A DNA stretch of 64,000 nt, taken from the NCBI GenBank assembly GCA_014529385.2, contig CM043953.1, forward strand, positions 76,282,872 to 76,346,871, read 5' to 3'. Positions 33,210 through 45,632 of the stretch are shown here, piece by piece (position 1 is the first letter of the stretch; every line of letters begins with the position of its first letter). Under the pieces are notes generated by a model. The model ran no database searches. It was not told the DNA's origin and saw only the letters and a program-made list of their open reading frames with translations. This DNA comes from Adiantum capillus-veneris (lineage: Eukaryota > Streptophyta > Polypodiopsida > Polypodiales > Pteridaceae). The position numbers and the translations under genes were made by a program.

Positions 33210-34490
33210 ATTCTAGCATGCTAGTAATCTATCTAGCATACAGAGCATGCTAGTTATCACAATATGTTATGCTATGTATGCCACCTAGCATGTGTGCTAG
33301 TTAGCATAGTCTCACTCCTAGTATGCTGGGTATGCTGTTTACCATGATAAGTATGCTGTCTAGCACAATATCTAAGCTACTATAACACCCTTTATGCTAG
33401 TTAGCATACCTATTATGCTAACTAGCATGCTCTGTATGTTCTTTGACACAATGAGTATGCTAGCTACCTTTTGTAGTATGCTAACTAGCATAATGGGTAA
33501 GCCGGTTTATGGTACATGCTAGTTAGCATTCCTGTATGGTGGGTATGGTGTTCAACATAAATCTTCTTCTAGTTAGCATGCCTAGTGATCTTGAGGACTA
33601 CGCTGATTAGCACAATATGTATGCTACTTTAACACCTTTAAGGCTAGCGTGCTGGCTATGCTATTCAACATAATAAGTGTGCTGGCTAACACAATATGTA
33701 TGCTAGTTAGCATACTCAGCTGTGCTAACTAGCAATATAGCATGCTAGTAAGCATACTCAGCTAGCTAACTAGCATGCTGAGTATGCTAGTTAGCACAAC
33801 TAAGAATGCTAAGTAGCATAACGGGTAAGTTGGTTTATACTAGTATGCTAGTTAGCATATTCACCTATGCTAACTAGCATGCTCATGAGTATGCTAGTTA
33901 GCACAGCTGAGAATGCTAAGTAGCATAACGGGTAAGCTGATTTATGCTAGTTAGCATTCGTAGTGTGCTGGCTATGCTGTTCAACATAATAAGTGTGCTG
34001 GTTAGCACAATATGTATGCTAGTTAGCATACCTTTTATTCTTCTTAGCATACATTCATGTGGTTAACAATGACTAATATGCTAAATTACACACTGATTAT
34101 GCTTGTAAGCACAGCTAGTATGCTAGTTAGCATATTCAGCAATGCTAACTAGCATGCTGATGAGTATGCCTCGTATGCTAAACTACACACTGATTGTGCT
34201 TGTTAACACAGCTAGTATGCTAGTTAGCATACTCAACATGCTAACTAGCATGCTCATGAGTATGCTAGCTAGTATGCTAATGAGTATGCTAGTTAGCACA
34301 GCTAGTATGCTAGCTCAGCATGCTAGTTAGCATACTCAGTATGCTGATGAGTATACTCAGCATGCTGATGAGTATGCCTCATATGCTACACTACACACTG
34401 ATTGTGCTTGTTAGCACAGCTAGTATTCTAGTTAGCATACTCAGCTATGCTACTTATCATACTCAGCATGCTAACTAGCATGCTTAGTAT
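33210..34490. repeat. Palindromic GCTA-nn-TAGC minisatellite in gene 1 intron
   Basis: Roughly 1.3 kb of irregular 20-22 bp units around ATGCTAGTTAGCATAC and its complement form ATGCTAACTAGCATGC. Most units are short inverted repeats. It lies wholly within the intron 33177-34648 of the transposase-like gene. Confidence 0.9.
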
Positions 34491-35446
34491 ACAATGTTAT
34501 ACCCAGTTACATGCATGTTAGGACCATATAATGTGTTGTTTAACACACCAATTTGTTTCTATGGTGGATGTATTAAGTAGCAATGCGTATAGTCCTGTTT
34601 GGATTATTTCTCCTAGTAAACATACTAATCAAATATGGATATTGCAGGTTGAGCTCTTTCAAAGATTCAAACAAAAACATCCAGATTGCAAGATTGGCAT
34701 GAGGATGTTTGAGATGTTAAAGCCATTCTTTTGGAGGATGCTGAAGGATAGGTACACATGCTGTCGCGAATACCATGTGCAGATGACCTTTTTGAAAGAC
34801 GCACTGAACCACATGCGCTCTCGTGCTTTTGGGCTGCATGATACATGTTGCAACTGTGTATGCAATATATGTGCTACAGGCAAGAACATTAGCAGCGGTT
34901 CCTGGCTTCACATAACACGTTCAAAGGTGTCACACAGATGTGGGAGTTCGTTATCTGTTCAAAGCCAGCAGATGCAGTTTTCCATAGAAGGGAATGCCTG
35001 ATGGGAGATTGTAAAATATGTGGAGTAAAGAAGTTAGAATTATGTTGCTTAGAAACAGCAAATCCAGGTAAGAGTATTAATGTGAAAGTATTTGCGTATG
35101 TAGAAGCAAAAGACAGGCATGGAAACAGTAAGCAAAGAAAAAATCTTTTTCATAAAGAAATGCAGTGCTGGGAGTTTCTTTGACTGTTGTTGCAAACCAA
35201 GTTGAAGATCTTCATCACTCATAACTATGTGGCACGATGGCAAGGACAAAAATTTAAGGATTGTATACTTCGCTTTCCGGATGATGTCATTGTCTCAGTT
35301 GTTGACTTTGCTGAAAATTACGCCTTCAAGGAGCAAAATGAGATTCAGTCAATGCATTGGCACTCTAGTCAAGTAACTAAATCTGTACACATAACGTACT
35401 ACCGCAAGGCAGAGGAGGTAGTCAAAACAATCCACTTATTCATATC

Positions 35447-35451
35447 AAATG
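35447..35451. repeat. Target-site duplication AAATG, left
   Basis: AAATG here and at 44321-44325 flank the gypsy element; it overlaps the expected LTR TG at 35450-35451, so the left terminus is shifted by one or two bases. Confidence 0.7.
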
Positions 35452-37037
35452 TTTCATAATAATCAATATCTAATTCTCCTAAATGATTTGCTCATATTAA
35501 ACTGATCATTTAATGTGGGGAAGTGCTAGGGGAGAAAAAGCTAGAATATTGGTTAAGCTAGCAGACCGGCCACAGTAGGGATCCAAAGGAGGGAAAATAG
35601 GGATCTAAAGGGGGGGCCATCTGCAAAAGAGCCATGTGCAACAATGGGCTAAAAAGACCCTAAGGTTCAGCCCATTAAGACTTCCAAAATGCTAAGGTTC
35701 CAAAATTCAAAGGTTGTGCCCAAAGGGTTAAAGCTTAGGGGGAATTGGATGCTTTGTGTGCTCTCCAAAGTCAATGCACATCCCTACATGGGAGGGGGAG
35801 AGCCCTTCTTCTAGGGGATGAGAGAGAAAGCCACACACACACACACAAGCCCCTTTACACAAAGGGAATTACGGACACATGTCAGCTCCCTAGCCCAGAT
35901 GCCCACAAGGTGTGCCCAATTCCTATTGGATGACCCTTGAAGTGGACCAATGAGAATTAAGCTAGAGTAAATCTAGTTTAATTAATTTAAAAACATTTAA
36001 TAAAAGAAACCAATAAGAATTAAGTCTCCTAGAAGACTATTGGGCAGTCTCCCAAAGGGTCCAATGAGCATTTAGGAGCCCCATGGTTTGCCTGATTCCT
36101 ATTGGCCAGGAGGCAAAGGGGTCCAATGAGAGTTTAGTTTAATTATTTAATTACCTAAAGCTCTCACAAAAGGGGAAAGGGGGACACATGTCAGAAGGCT
36201 ATCACTTATGCTGCTTAATTGTGATTGGCTTGACTTGGGGAGGGCCAATGAGGCTGCAAGAAGAGCAAATAGTAAGGGGGATCGCCCAAGAGACAGAGGG
36301 GGATGATTTTTGCAAGGCATTAACACACACACACTCACACAATCTCATGTGTGAAGAAAAGAAGACTATCTCTTCCCAAGCTTTAATGGAGAGCTCATCA
36401 CCTACTCCAAGCTTGTGAGATAGAAGCCTACATCAACACTCTCTTGGCATGTGGATGCAAATCCAACCAAGAGCCAAGCTTCAATGCATGCTCATCTCCT
36501 CTACCAAGCTAATTACTAAGCTAAGCTATGCTAATATGAGTGATTATGTGAGGAGATGTACATCTTTCTTGTAAGATACTCCTTCTTCCTCTCAATCTAC
36601 TCTCATACCCTGCTAGCTCTCACAATCTTCGAAGGTGTGTGAGGTCTTCGGTCTGAGAATGGGGATAAGTCAAGTTGTGTTTGCTAAGTGTTTTGCTTAG
36701 TGCATGAAGCTTTCATCTTCATTGCACTAGCTAGTCTTGAAGGAACACAAAGAATTGTATTGTACAATGTCTCTCTTGATGGGAGAAACCATAATACAAA
36801 GCCTTTTGGAGGGGGGACCGGATCCATGCAAATCCGGTCCTCAACTGTTAACATTAGCTTAATTTCTCTCTCTTTTGAAAGTATTGTCAATGCTATCTAA
36901 CTAGGTGTTATGCTTTTTGTTGCTCTCTCCACCCAAGCACTCTTGTAATTTTCATTAGGAATCTATTCTAATGAAATGCCCACTATGTTCATGCTCATTT
37001 CCGCTACACACAAGTTATTAGGCCATTAAATGTTACA
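35450..37037 (+). repeat. 5' LTR, gypsy subfamily 1
   Basis: Starts TGTTTCATAATAATC and ends AAATGTTACA, followed by TTGGTATCAGAGC. Nearly identical to the 3' LTR. Contains a short (CA)n run near 35832 and another near 36323. No gene; a U3 promoter is expected but I cannot place it. Confidence 0.93.
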
Positions 37038-37038
37038 T

Positions 37039-37050
37039 TGGTATCAGAGC
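37039..37050 (+). other. Primer-binding site, initiator Met-tRNA type
   Basis: TGGTATCAGAGC, one base after the 5' LTR; complementary to the 3' end of initiator Met tRNA. Confidence 0.95.
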
Positions 37051-37439
37051 TCAAGGTTTCTCTTTTCTTGCTCAAGAAGGGAGGTCCTCAAGCTAGCTAC
37101 AAATGGTTGGTATTATTAATTGCCTGTGAGTAAGTAGAATAGGGATTTTTCAGCCTTGCAGTGCGCCTGCCTTTGTGCAGTTAACGGGGCATTACCGTCG
37201 AGAGCTATGGTCTTAATAGTGGAGTCCTACGGGGCTTGCCTATGGATTTACCACTATTGAGCTATTAGAAGCTTGACAGGAGCCGGTGCTGTTTTGGTGT
37301 CGAAAGACCCTCTCTTCTATTCCTTGCAATTAATGGTATTCGAGCCGCGGGTACAGTAGCTTGAGTTCTTTTTCTAAAGGGGTAAAGAGGAGTAGCAACT
37401 AGGGCTTGAAGTGCCAAAGTACACCTAAAAGTTGTTAGA
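37051..37439. other. Gypsy leader, no gene
   Basis: Untranslated leader between the primer site and the gag start at 37440. Confidence 0.7.
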
Positions 37440-38586
37440 ATGGCTAACAATAGTAAAGAGAGTGAAATTAATGTTGATAACTTTGATTTTGCTCATGAGC
37501 AAGCTACTAATGATGCTTCAATGCTTGTTAACTATCTTGTTTCTAGGCTTCAACAAGCCATGGGCAATCCATCTCTCCAAAGTGAAGTGCAACGGCAGCT
37601 CCGTGCTCATGGGATTATCCAAGCTCATCACCATGACGAGAGAACACCTAGGAAGCCTCCTTGTGAGACTACCAAAAGAGGTCTCTCTCCGATTCGGTAA
37701 GAAGAAGAGAATCCTTATGAAGGGCTCAAGAATTTACTTCTTGATGATGCATCTCCTTCCCAAAGGAGAACTCAAGAGCCTCCACCAAAGGAACGAGAAA
37801 GAAGCGAGTCTCCCGCCACCTCGGCGGAGATGGCTCCACGAAGACGGCGGGCTAAATGCTCTCCATCACCACCAAAGCGGAGAAGACCATCATACTCTTC
37901 TCCACGCCATAATTCAAAGAGGGATGATAAAAAGCAAGAGAAGAAAAAGGTGAGAAAGAGGACACCCTCTTCTCCATCTTCTTCATCCTCTTCCTCTTAT
38001 GAAAGCTATGGTGAAGACGACAAAGATCAAGACAAGAAAAAGGAGAGAAAGAGGTCACCCTCTTCTGCACCTTCTTGAAATTATTCACCTTCTGAAGAAA
38101 GTGATGGTGCAACTTTTGATGGTGCAACTTTTGAACCATAAAAAAGAAGAGGCCATAGGAAATCCTATGCCGCATGGAAGAGGTAGTCCAAGCTAAACAA
38201 ATTCAAAGAGGGAGGGAAGAGCATCTCTTTCCTTATCTATGATGGCACCTTTGCTGCTACGGACAAGGTCTTGGCCCTTATCCAGCAATTCGATGCGGTG
38301 TTTGGAGATGAGGGCTTCACGGAGTCCTCTAAGCTACGCCATGTAGCTATGCACTTTCAAAAGTCCGCTAGACAATGGTGGTCTAGCCTACGAGCCAACG
38401 GTGAAGCTCCAAGAACATGGAAGGCTTTAAGAGCTTCCATTATGAAGCAGTTTTTGGCCACCGATGCCAAAGACAAAGTACTCACCAAATGGCGAAGCTT
38501 AAAGCTCTCTCCTAATGAATTAATCCATCCACAAATATGTAGACAAGTTTTGGGACTTACAACTCAAAGCCACTATCTTCAAAAAG
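37440..38586 (+). pseudogene. Gypsy Gag, N-terminal and capsid part
   Basis: One frame from ATG 37440 (MANNSKESEINVDNF) continues through a TAA at 37698, a Ser/Arg/Lys-rich stretch with SSPSSSSSSS-type runs, further stops near 38076, 38139 and 38186, and the capsid motif LIQQFDAVFGDEGF, KLRHVAMHFQKSARQWWSSL. A frame change near 38530-38587 joins to the pol frame. It would form the particle; four or more nonsense codons rule out activity. Confidence 0.88.
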
Positions 38587-41500
38587 TTGGATTTTGGAGA
38601 GCAAAAGCAACAGTTTTGTGCGGGCTTAACCGAAGAAATGGCGGAGTATGTCAACTCCCAAAGGCCACATACCATATCGGCGGTAATACACCATACTATG
38701 GTGGCCTCTCGAATCAATTTCCAAACGGGGGTTAAAAGAAATAATAAGCCCCCAGAAAACAAGGGTTCCAATGAGCCTAAGGGGAAGGACAATGTCCAAA
38801 AGTCTCGTAAGGGCAACTCCAACAAAGCTAAAGAGAAGGGAGTTTACAAAGGTAAGAATAAAATCTCTCCTGAAGAGCTTGAGCGTTATCATAAGGAGAA
38901 CCGGTGTTTCAAGTGCGGCGAACAAGGGTATGCGTACCGCGCTTGTCCCCAAAAGAACAACCGCCAAGATCCTCCTAGAGCTTCCTTGGTTGAAATCCAA
39001 GAGGAGGAGACTCACCAAACTCACCACAAAGGATCTCCTCTATGCCATGCTTGGGGAAAGGTAAGAGAACATGATGCTTTTATTCTCTTTGACCCTGGTT
39101 CTACTCATAATTTTATATCTATGGAGTTAGCCACCAAGCTAGGCATACAATCCTACGAGATGGGAGATGTCCTACCCGCAGACAGTGCCTTCAAGGGGCA
39201 AGAAGCTTCAGTCACTCCCTTAATTGGGAAATTGAGGCTTCATGTCCAAGGATATGTGGACAAAGAGGACTTCTTTATCTCTCCTCTCAAGCATGAGGAT
39301 GTAATCCTAGGGGCACCATGGTTTGACCACCTGGCTGCCGATGTTAAATTTCCTGAAAGGAAAATCTTCTTTAAGTTCAGGGAAAAATCCATGTATATAG
39401 ATGCTAAGGAAATGGGTAACACCATCCCCATTGTACATACACCAGCTTTCAACAAGTCAATAAAGAGCTCTATTTCCGTGTACATGATTTTTGTTAAAGA
39501 TTCTAAAAATGAACCTAATGCTTTAGCAAAAGAAAATAAAAGCAACCAAAAGGAATTAGAGTTATCCAATTTTCTCAAGGGGTTTAAATATGTTTTTATT
39601 GATGACATCCCTTGTGAGCTACCTCCTAAACGAGGTAATCATGACCATGCAATTGAACTTCTTCCAGGAAGTTCACCGCCTAACAAACCTCCTTATAGAG
39701 TTTCTCAAGCTCAACAAGAGGAGATTATGCGGCAAGTGCATGAGTTAGTTGGGAAGGGTATGGTTAGGCCTAGCTCATCTCCATTTTGCTCACCTGTGCT
39801 ATTAGTGCAAAAGAAAGATGACACATATCGTATGTGTGTCGACTATAGAGCACTAAATAGGATCACTATCAAGAATAGGTTTCCCGTTCCACGGGTAGAA
39901 GACCTATTTGATAAGCTACAAGGATCGACCTACTTCAGTAGGATTGACCTAAAAAGTGGCTATCATCAAATAAGGATAGTTGATCAAGACATTGTAAAGA
40001 CCGCTTTTCGTACTACATTTGGTCTTTATGAATACATTGTCATGCCTTTTGGCTTGACCAATGCACCAACCACATTCAATCGCTTGATGGAGAAGCTGTT
40101 CAGGCCTCATTGAACCTTCACTGGAGTGTTCTTTGATGATATTATCATCTACTCTAATTCATTGGAGGAACACAAGCAACATCTCCAGGTAATATTTCAA
40201 GTTTTAAGAGAGAATAAACTTTATGTTAATCGAAAGAAAAGTGAATTTTTCTTGCAAGAGATTCAGTAGTTAGGTCATATTATCTCTCAAGATGGCATCC
40301 AAATGGATCCATCTAAGTTAGAGGTAATAAAAGGATGGCCTAAACCAAGAAATCTTCATGAACTAAGACGCTTTATAGGTATGTGTGCATACTATAGACG
40401 CTTTATAGAAAATATCTCACAAATTGCGGGACCATTACATGACCTAACAAAGAAAAGCGTTAGGTATACATGGTCTGCTAAAGAGAACAATGCTTTCGAA
40501 AAGCTTAAAGAAAAGCTTATCTCTCAACCTGTGCTTACACTACCGGATCTCTCAAAACAATTTGAGGTCCAATGTGATGCTTGTGGTGATTGCCTTGGAG
40601 CTGTTTTTCTCCAATAAGGGCACGCCATAGGCTATGAGAGTCGAAGGCTCGACCCTGTTGAGCAAGCTCTAGGCATATATGAAAAGGAACTCCTTGCAGT
40701 TCTACATGCCTGGAAGCACTATTTATTGGGAACTCCTTTCATTCTGCGAACGGATCACCAAAGTCTTAAGTACTTCATGACGCAGACCAAGCTCTCCGAC
40801 AAAAAAATGAGGTGGGCAAATTTCCTTTTGCAATTTCATTTTCATATTGCTCACATTGCTGGCAAGCATAATCAAGTAGCTGATGCACTCTCAAGACGAC
40901 CGAGAGTGAATGCGGTTTCCATAGCAACTCACAATGATCTATCTTCAATGATAGATGAGTACGCTATTGATCCCGATTTTAGAGATGTGATTTCAGCCCT
41001 TGCATTAGGGAAGAAAGAAGAACCATTTACTTTACAAGATGGTTATCTTCTCTATGGAAATAGACTATGCGTTACTAACTCACTACGTGAGAAAGTAATG
41101 TATGAATCTCATGCTCCACCTTATGCGGGGCATAGAGGGATTCAGTCTACCTTAAAGGGAATTGAAACATATTTCTATTGGCCTACCATGAAAGTGAACA
41201 TACAAGAGTATGTTTCCAAATGTGTGGTATGCCAAAAGACAAAATTTGATAGAGGGAAGCAACTTGGATTGCTTCAACCCTTGCCAATCCCTAATTCACC
41301 ATGGGAGAGCATATCCATGGATTTTATCTTTGGATTGCCTAAGTCTATCCATGGGAATACGGGAATATGGACGATAGTAGACAGGTTCAGTAAACAAGCT
41401 CATTTTATACCTGTCAAAAAGACTATCAAAGCCCATCAAATGGCAACCCTCTTCATTTCACAAATTTTCAAGTACCATGGCTTTCCAATATCCATAGTGT

Positions 41501-42228
41501 CGGATAGAGATCCTAGAATGACGAGTAACTTCTGGAAGGGTCTCTTTGAGAATTTAGGGACAAGGCTAAATTTCTCTTCGGCCTATCATCCACAAATGGA
41601 TGGCCAAAGTGAAATAGCTAACCTAACAATTCTTGATCTACTAAAAGCCTATGTAACGGAAGTAGATCAAAGATCCCAATGGGAGAAGTACTTACCCTTA
41701 GTGGAGTATGCTTACAATAACACTGTACATACTTCCACGGGAAAAGCACCTTTCGAGGTAATTGAGGGAAGATCAAAAAGTCCATTGCTACGTAAGGTAC
41801 ATGGGAAGATCTTCGCTGTAGATCAGTATAGCCGAGACCTACAAAAATCTTTTCAAAAGATTAAGGATGCTATCTCTATCTCACAACAAAGGCAAAAGGC
41901 TGCTGCTGACAAGCACAAAAGAGCCCAAGTCTTTAAAGAAAACGATTGGGTCTTGTTAAAGTTTCCCAAGGCTCGATTAAGGCACACGACGGGCAAGAAT
42001 CCTACGGGCCACCAAAAGTACTATGCTAAACTAGCAAAAAGGTACTATGGTCCCTTCCAGATTCTTAGGCCAATCAATGAGATGGCCTATCAACTCAAGT
42101 TTCCCAATCATTGGCTCATACACAATGCTTGCCATGTGAGACTATTAAAGCCTTACAAAGGAGAGCCACCTCAAGAACCAACTATTGAAGACCCATCGGA
42201 GATCGAGGACCAAGAGGAGGTGCTGTAG
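38587..42228 (+). pseudogene. Gypsy pol: zinc knuckle, PR, RT, RNase H, IN
   Basis: A single reading frame. [15 protein letters not shown] knuckle (about 38905); protease [11 protein letters not shown] (DPG in place of the usual DTG/DSG); RT with [46 protein letters not shown] and active site FFDD (about 40132); RNase H LRTDHQSLKYF; integrase HHCC, SMDFIFGLPKS, IVSDRDPRMTSNFW, AYHPQMDGQSE. In-frame stops at 40111 (TGA), 40267 (TAG) and 40615 (TAA) break the polyprotein. Apart from these it is well conserved. Confidence 0.95.
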
Positions 42229-42399
42229 CCCGAGTCCATTCTCCGACATGAAGACAAGGTACTAAGAGGCGGTAAGACTATCCGACGATATCTTATTAAG
42301 TTTGAGAATTATCCTTTTGAAGATGCTAGATGGATGCTAGGCATACAATTAAAGGATAACCTAAACCTTGTCAATGCTTACAATGCTTCCCAAGAGTAA
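42229..42399 (+). pseudogene. Chromodomain-like C-terminus of integrase
   Basis: Same frame after the TAG at 42226: ESILRHEDKVLRGGKTIRRY, IKFENYPFEDARWML, ending TAA at 42397. The order of ILxHxxKxLRxxxxxxYLIKF and W in the third strand matches the integrase chromodomain of plant chromoviruses, which targets insertion to marked chromatin. Confidence 0.75.
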
Positions 42400-42753
42400 G
42401 CAAATGTACAAAATGTTAAAATTGAACAAAGTTTTTGTCTTATAAGACTCTTTTTCTTTATTTGTGCACAAAAATGAAGTAGTATGCATGCTTAGATCAA
42501 TTTTGTGGAGACGACGTCTCCCAAACACCAAGTAGAGCTTGTCACTCTATTATGGAAGACTGATAGGACTGATGTGTAGACATGCTTGCGGCAGCCTCAG
42601 GCTCTCAAGCACCAAATGGAATAGTCATCCATTATGGAATGATGTCGTAGGGTAACATAGGGATCCTCTACCCGCTAAGAAAAGGACTCATGAATATGCT
42701 TTATCTTCTCTACACCATAGTCGAGGACAACTATGATTTCAAGAGAGAGGTAA
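42400..42753. other. Gypsy 3' untranslated region
   Basis: No gene. Ends with the purine tract AAGAGAGAGG (42741-42750) just before the 3' LTR, the likely plus-strand primer. Confidence 0.7.
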
Positions 42754-44320
42754 TGTCATAATAATACTTATCTAATTCTCCTAAATGATTTTCTCATATT
42801 AAAATGATCATTTAATGTGGGGAAGTGCTAGGGGAGAAAAAGCTAGAATATTGGTTAAGCTAGCAGACCGGCCACAGTAGGGATCCAAAGGAGGGAAAGT
42901 AGGGATCTAAAGGGGGGGCCATCTGCAAAAGATCCATGTGCAACAATGGGCTAAAAAGACCCTAAGGTTCAGCCCATTAAGACTTCCAAAATTCAAAGGT
43001 TGTGCCCAAAGGGTTAAAGCTTAGGGGGAATTGGATGCTTTGTGTGCTCTCCAAAGTCAATGCACATCCCTACATGGGAGGGGGAGAGCCCTTCTTCTAG
43101 GGGATGAGAGAGAAAGCCACACACACACACACAAGCCCCTTTACACAAAGGGAATTACGGACACATGTCAGCTCCCTAGCCCAGATGCCCACAAGGTGTG
43201 CCCAATTCCTATTGGATGACCCTTGAAGTGGACCAATGAGAATTAAGCTAGAGTAAATCTAGTTTAATTAATTTAAAAACATTTAATAAAAGAAACCAAT
43301 AAGAATTAAGTCTCCTAGAAGACTATTGGGCAGTCTCCCAAAGGGTCCAATGAGCATTTAGGAGCCCCATGGCTTGCCTGATTCCTATTGGCTAGGAGGC
43401 AAAGGGGTCCAATGAGAGTTTAGTTTAATTATTTAATTACCTGAAGCTCTCACAAAAGGGGAAAGGGGGACACATGTCAGAAGGCTATCACTTATGCTGC
43501 TTAATTGTGATTGGCTTGACTTGGGGAGGGCCAATGAGGCTGCAAGAAGAGCAAATAGTAAGGGGGCTCGCCCAAGAGAGAGAGGGGGCTGATTTTTGCA
43601 AGGCATTAGCACACACACACTCACACAATCTCATGTGTGAAGAAAAGAAGACTATCTCTTCCCAAGCTTTAATGGAGAGCTCATTACCTACTCCTAGCTT
43701 GTGAGATAGAAGCCTACATGAACACTCTCTTGGCATGTGGATGCAAATCCAACCAAGAGCCAAGCTTCAATGCATGCTCATCTCCTCTACCAAGCTAATT
43801 ACTAAGCTAAGCTATGCTAATATGAGTGATTATGTGAGGAGATGTACATCTTTCTCGTAAGATACTCCTTCCTCTCAATCTACTCTCATACCCTGCTAGC
43901 TCTCACCATCTTCGAAAGTGTGTGAGGTCTTGGGTCTAAGAATGGGGATAATTCAAGTTGTGTTTGCTAAGTGTTTTGCTTAGTGCATGAAGCTTTCATC
44001 TTCATTGCACTAGCTAGTCTTGAAGGAACACAAAGAATTGTATTGTACAATGTCTCTCTTGATGGGAGAAACCATAATACAAAGCCTTTTGGAGGGGGGA
44101 CCGGCTCCATGCAAATCCGGTCCTCAACTGTTGTCATTAGCTTAATTTCTCTGTCTTTTGAAAGTATGGTCGATGCTATCTAACTAGGTGTTATGGCTTT
44201 TGTTGCTCTCTCCACCCAAGCACTCTTGTAATTTTCATTAGGAATCTATTCTAATGAAATGCCCATTATGTTCATGCTCATTTCCGCTACACACAAGTTA
44301 TTAGGCCATTAAATGTTACA
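42754..44320 (+). repeat. 3' LTR, gypsy subfamily 1
   Basis: TGTCATAATAATACT to AATGTTACA. Lacks 16 bp around 42990 that the 5' LTR has as a near-duplicate. Followed by AAATG (44321-44325). Confidence 0.93.
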
Positions 44321-44325
44321 AAATG

Positions 44326-45389
44326 ATAGGGTCCATGACACACTGTTTGTGCAACATTGCTTCATGCTACACCGTGACTGGTTACAACAAGATGGTGTCA
44401 CTTGTAAACAACATTGGGTGTGGTCAAATGGTGCGGCCTCGCAATTCAAGGGAGCCAGGCCTTTCTATTTTGTTGCAAGATATGGTGGACTCACAGGGAT
44501 TGGGATGAGGTGGTTCTTCTTTGGATTAGGGCATGGCAAGGTCGGAGCATGATGGTGCAGGAGCAGTTGTGAAAAGAACCTTGACCCATGAACAACTAAA
44601 ACCTAATGGAGCTATATTGCAGTGTGCAACAGATGTAGTTGCTTATTTCAAGGCCAACCTATCGCATGGAGCACCTGCATCATATCCTTCAAAAGAAAGG
44701 GAATGTGATCGTGTGTTCTGGGAGGTTAAAGAGGGAGATGTTGACAAGGAAGTTAAGTGGAATTGTGCCACTGTGGCAAAAACTCGCTCTTTGCATGCTA
44801 TTCGTGGTCACAACCCGCAGGATCCAACTGCCCCTGCAACAAGAAAGTTTGCATGCTTTTGTGATGCATGCATGAACAGAAGGTGGAATCGATGCATCAA
44901 TAAAGCTCACGTGGAAGCTTGGGATTATCAGATTATGCAGCCATTACTTGAGCAAACAGATGAAGTTTCGACAGAGGAAGTCATTGGCTATGATGACTTC
45001 ACATACGAAGTCATCATGATGTGTTGAGTAGCGCTCTATGTTCTGGAGACACATTTTTTGTAAATCCCGATGCTTTAATGAACGCCGAAGATGTGGATTT
45101 CTATCTGGTCAAGTGTGTTGCAGAAAAGGAGAAGGTGGAGGAGGGGTAGATTGATGAATGGAGCAATGTAATTGACAGAGGCTCATATGTTGTGCAAGGA
45201 CTGTATTACAAGCAATTGGATGCATACACCTTCAAGCTAGACCACAAGCAGCCTATCGTCCACCTACTTTCACATTTGGTGCAATGTATCAAAATACCCA
45301 TGGAGCACGTCCCAAGGAGAAGGCAGGTGTACACAATCACTCCAGAAAGCTATGAAGCAATCTGTAATAGCATGCTCTTCAGCTTCTAA
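44326..45389 (+). pseudogene. Element B gene 1: transposase-like, 3' part
   Basis: The exon broken at 35451 resumes here in the same frame. 44326-44550: VHDTLFVQHCFMLHRDWLQQ, WSNGAASQFKGARPFYF and FFGLGHGK. A frame change leads to 44533-45027 with GAGAVVKRTL and a Cys-rich segment (FACFCDACMNRRWNRC). After a TGA and TAG (near 45025 and 45148) the C-terminus (GSYVVQGLYYKQLDAYTFKL, VPRRRQVY) ends at 45389. The HGK...DG-G--KR pattern and the preceding SxGAASQ look like the rest of an RNase H-type catalytic core. Asn sits where an Asp might be expected (SNGA). Inactive. Confidence 0.68.
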
Positions 45390-45632
45390 GTTGTATCCAC
45401 TGGATTTTCTATATACCACTTTGTTGTAAGGGTATGCAGTTTTATTATAAAGTTGGTCAGCATGCTAACTATCAAACTGTTTACATCTTGTGTCAGCATG
45501 CTAACTATCGAACTGTTTACATTAATTGCCAGTATCAAATTATTTACATAGGGTTCAATTTTACAATGACAGTCACTACCCCAAAAACCCTTAAGGCCTC
45601 CTCTGAGGGCGCTTTTAGTGACCGGGCTGTCC
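45390..45632. other. Gap between convergent genes of element B
   Basis: AT-rich 3' regions of both genes. It holds a short direct duplication containing CAGCATGCTAACTATC (45459 and 45495), echoing the intronic minisatellite core. Confidence 0.6.

Larger units (their letters stand above)
32425..35451 (+). pseudogene. Element B gene 1: transposase-like, 5' part
   Basis: Possible starts are 32425 and 32490. 32490-32966 is a basic helical N-terminus; a 1-nt frame change near 32930 continues to 33176 with DEIKELVYTFWTEETRVSPN, KKDVCRKRVGRKSY. A GT-AG intron (33177-34648) is filled by a minisatellite. The next exon starts VELFQRFKQKHPDCKIGMRM and has RYTCCREYHVQMTFLKDALN plus a CxC-rich stretch (CCNCVCNICATG). 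After one more frame change, 35187-35451 carries VVDFAENYAFKEQNEIQSMH, a likely RNase H-fold first Asp (near 35304). The gypsy insertion interrupts at 35451 and the gene resumes at 44326. Superfamily not assigned. Confidence 0.7.
35450..44320 (+). mobile_element. Ty3/gypsy chromovirus-like element nested in element B
   Basis: Two LTRs of about 1.57-1.59 kb (35450-37037; 42754-44320), a Met-tRNA primer site at 37039, gag, a single-frame pol and a C-terminal chromodomain-like segment. The LTRs differ by few substitutions and one 16-bp copy-number change, so the insertion is young relative to the rest of the window. Pol nevertheless carries several nonsense codons. It inserted in the transposase exon, duplicating AAATG. 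Confidence 0.96.

Noticed and set aside
33210-34490. CRISPR-like regular palindromic repeats
   Set aside because: Units are contiguous and variable in length, with no unique spacers and no cas genes, in a plant context.
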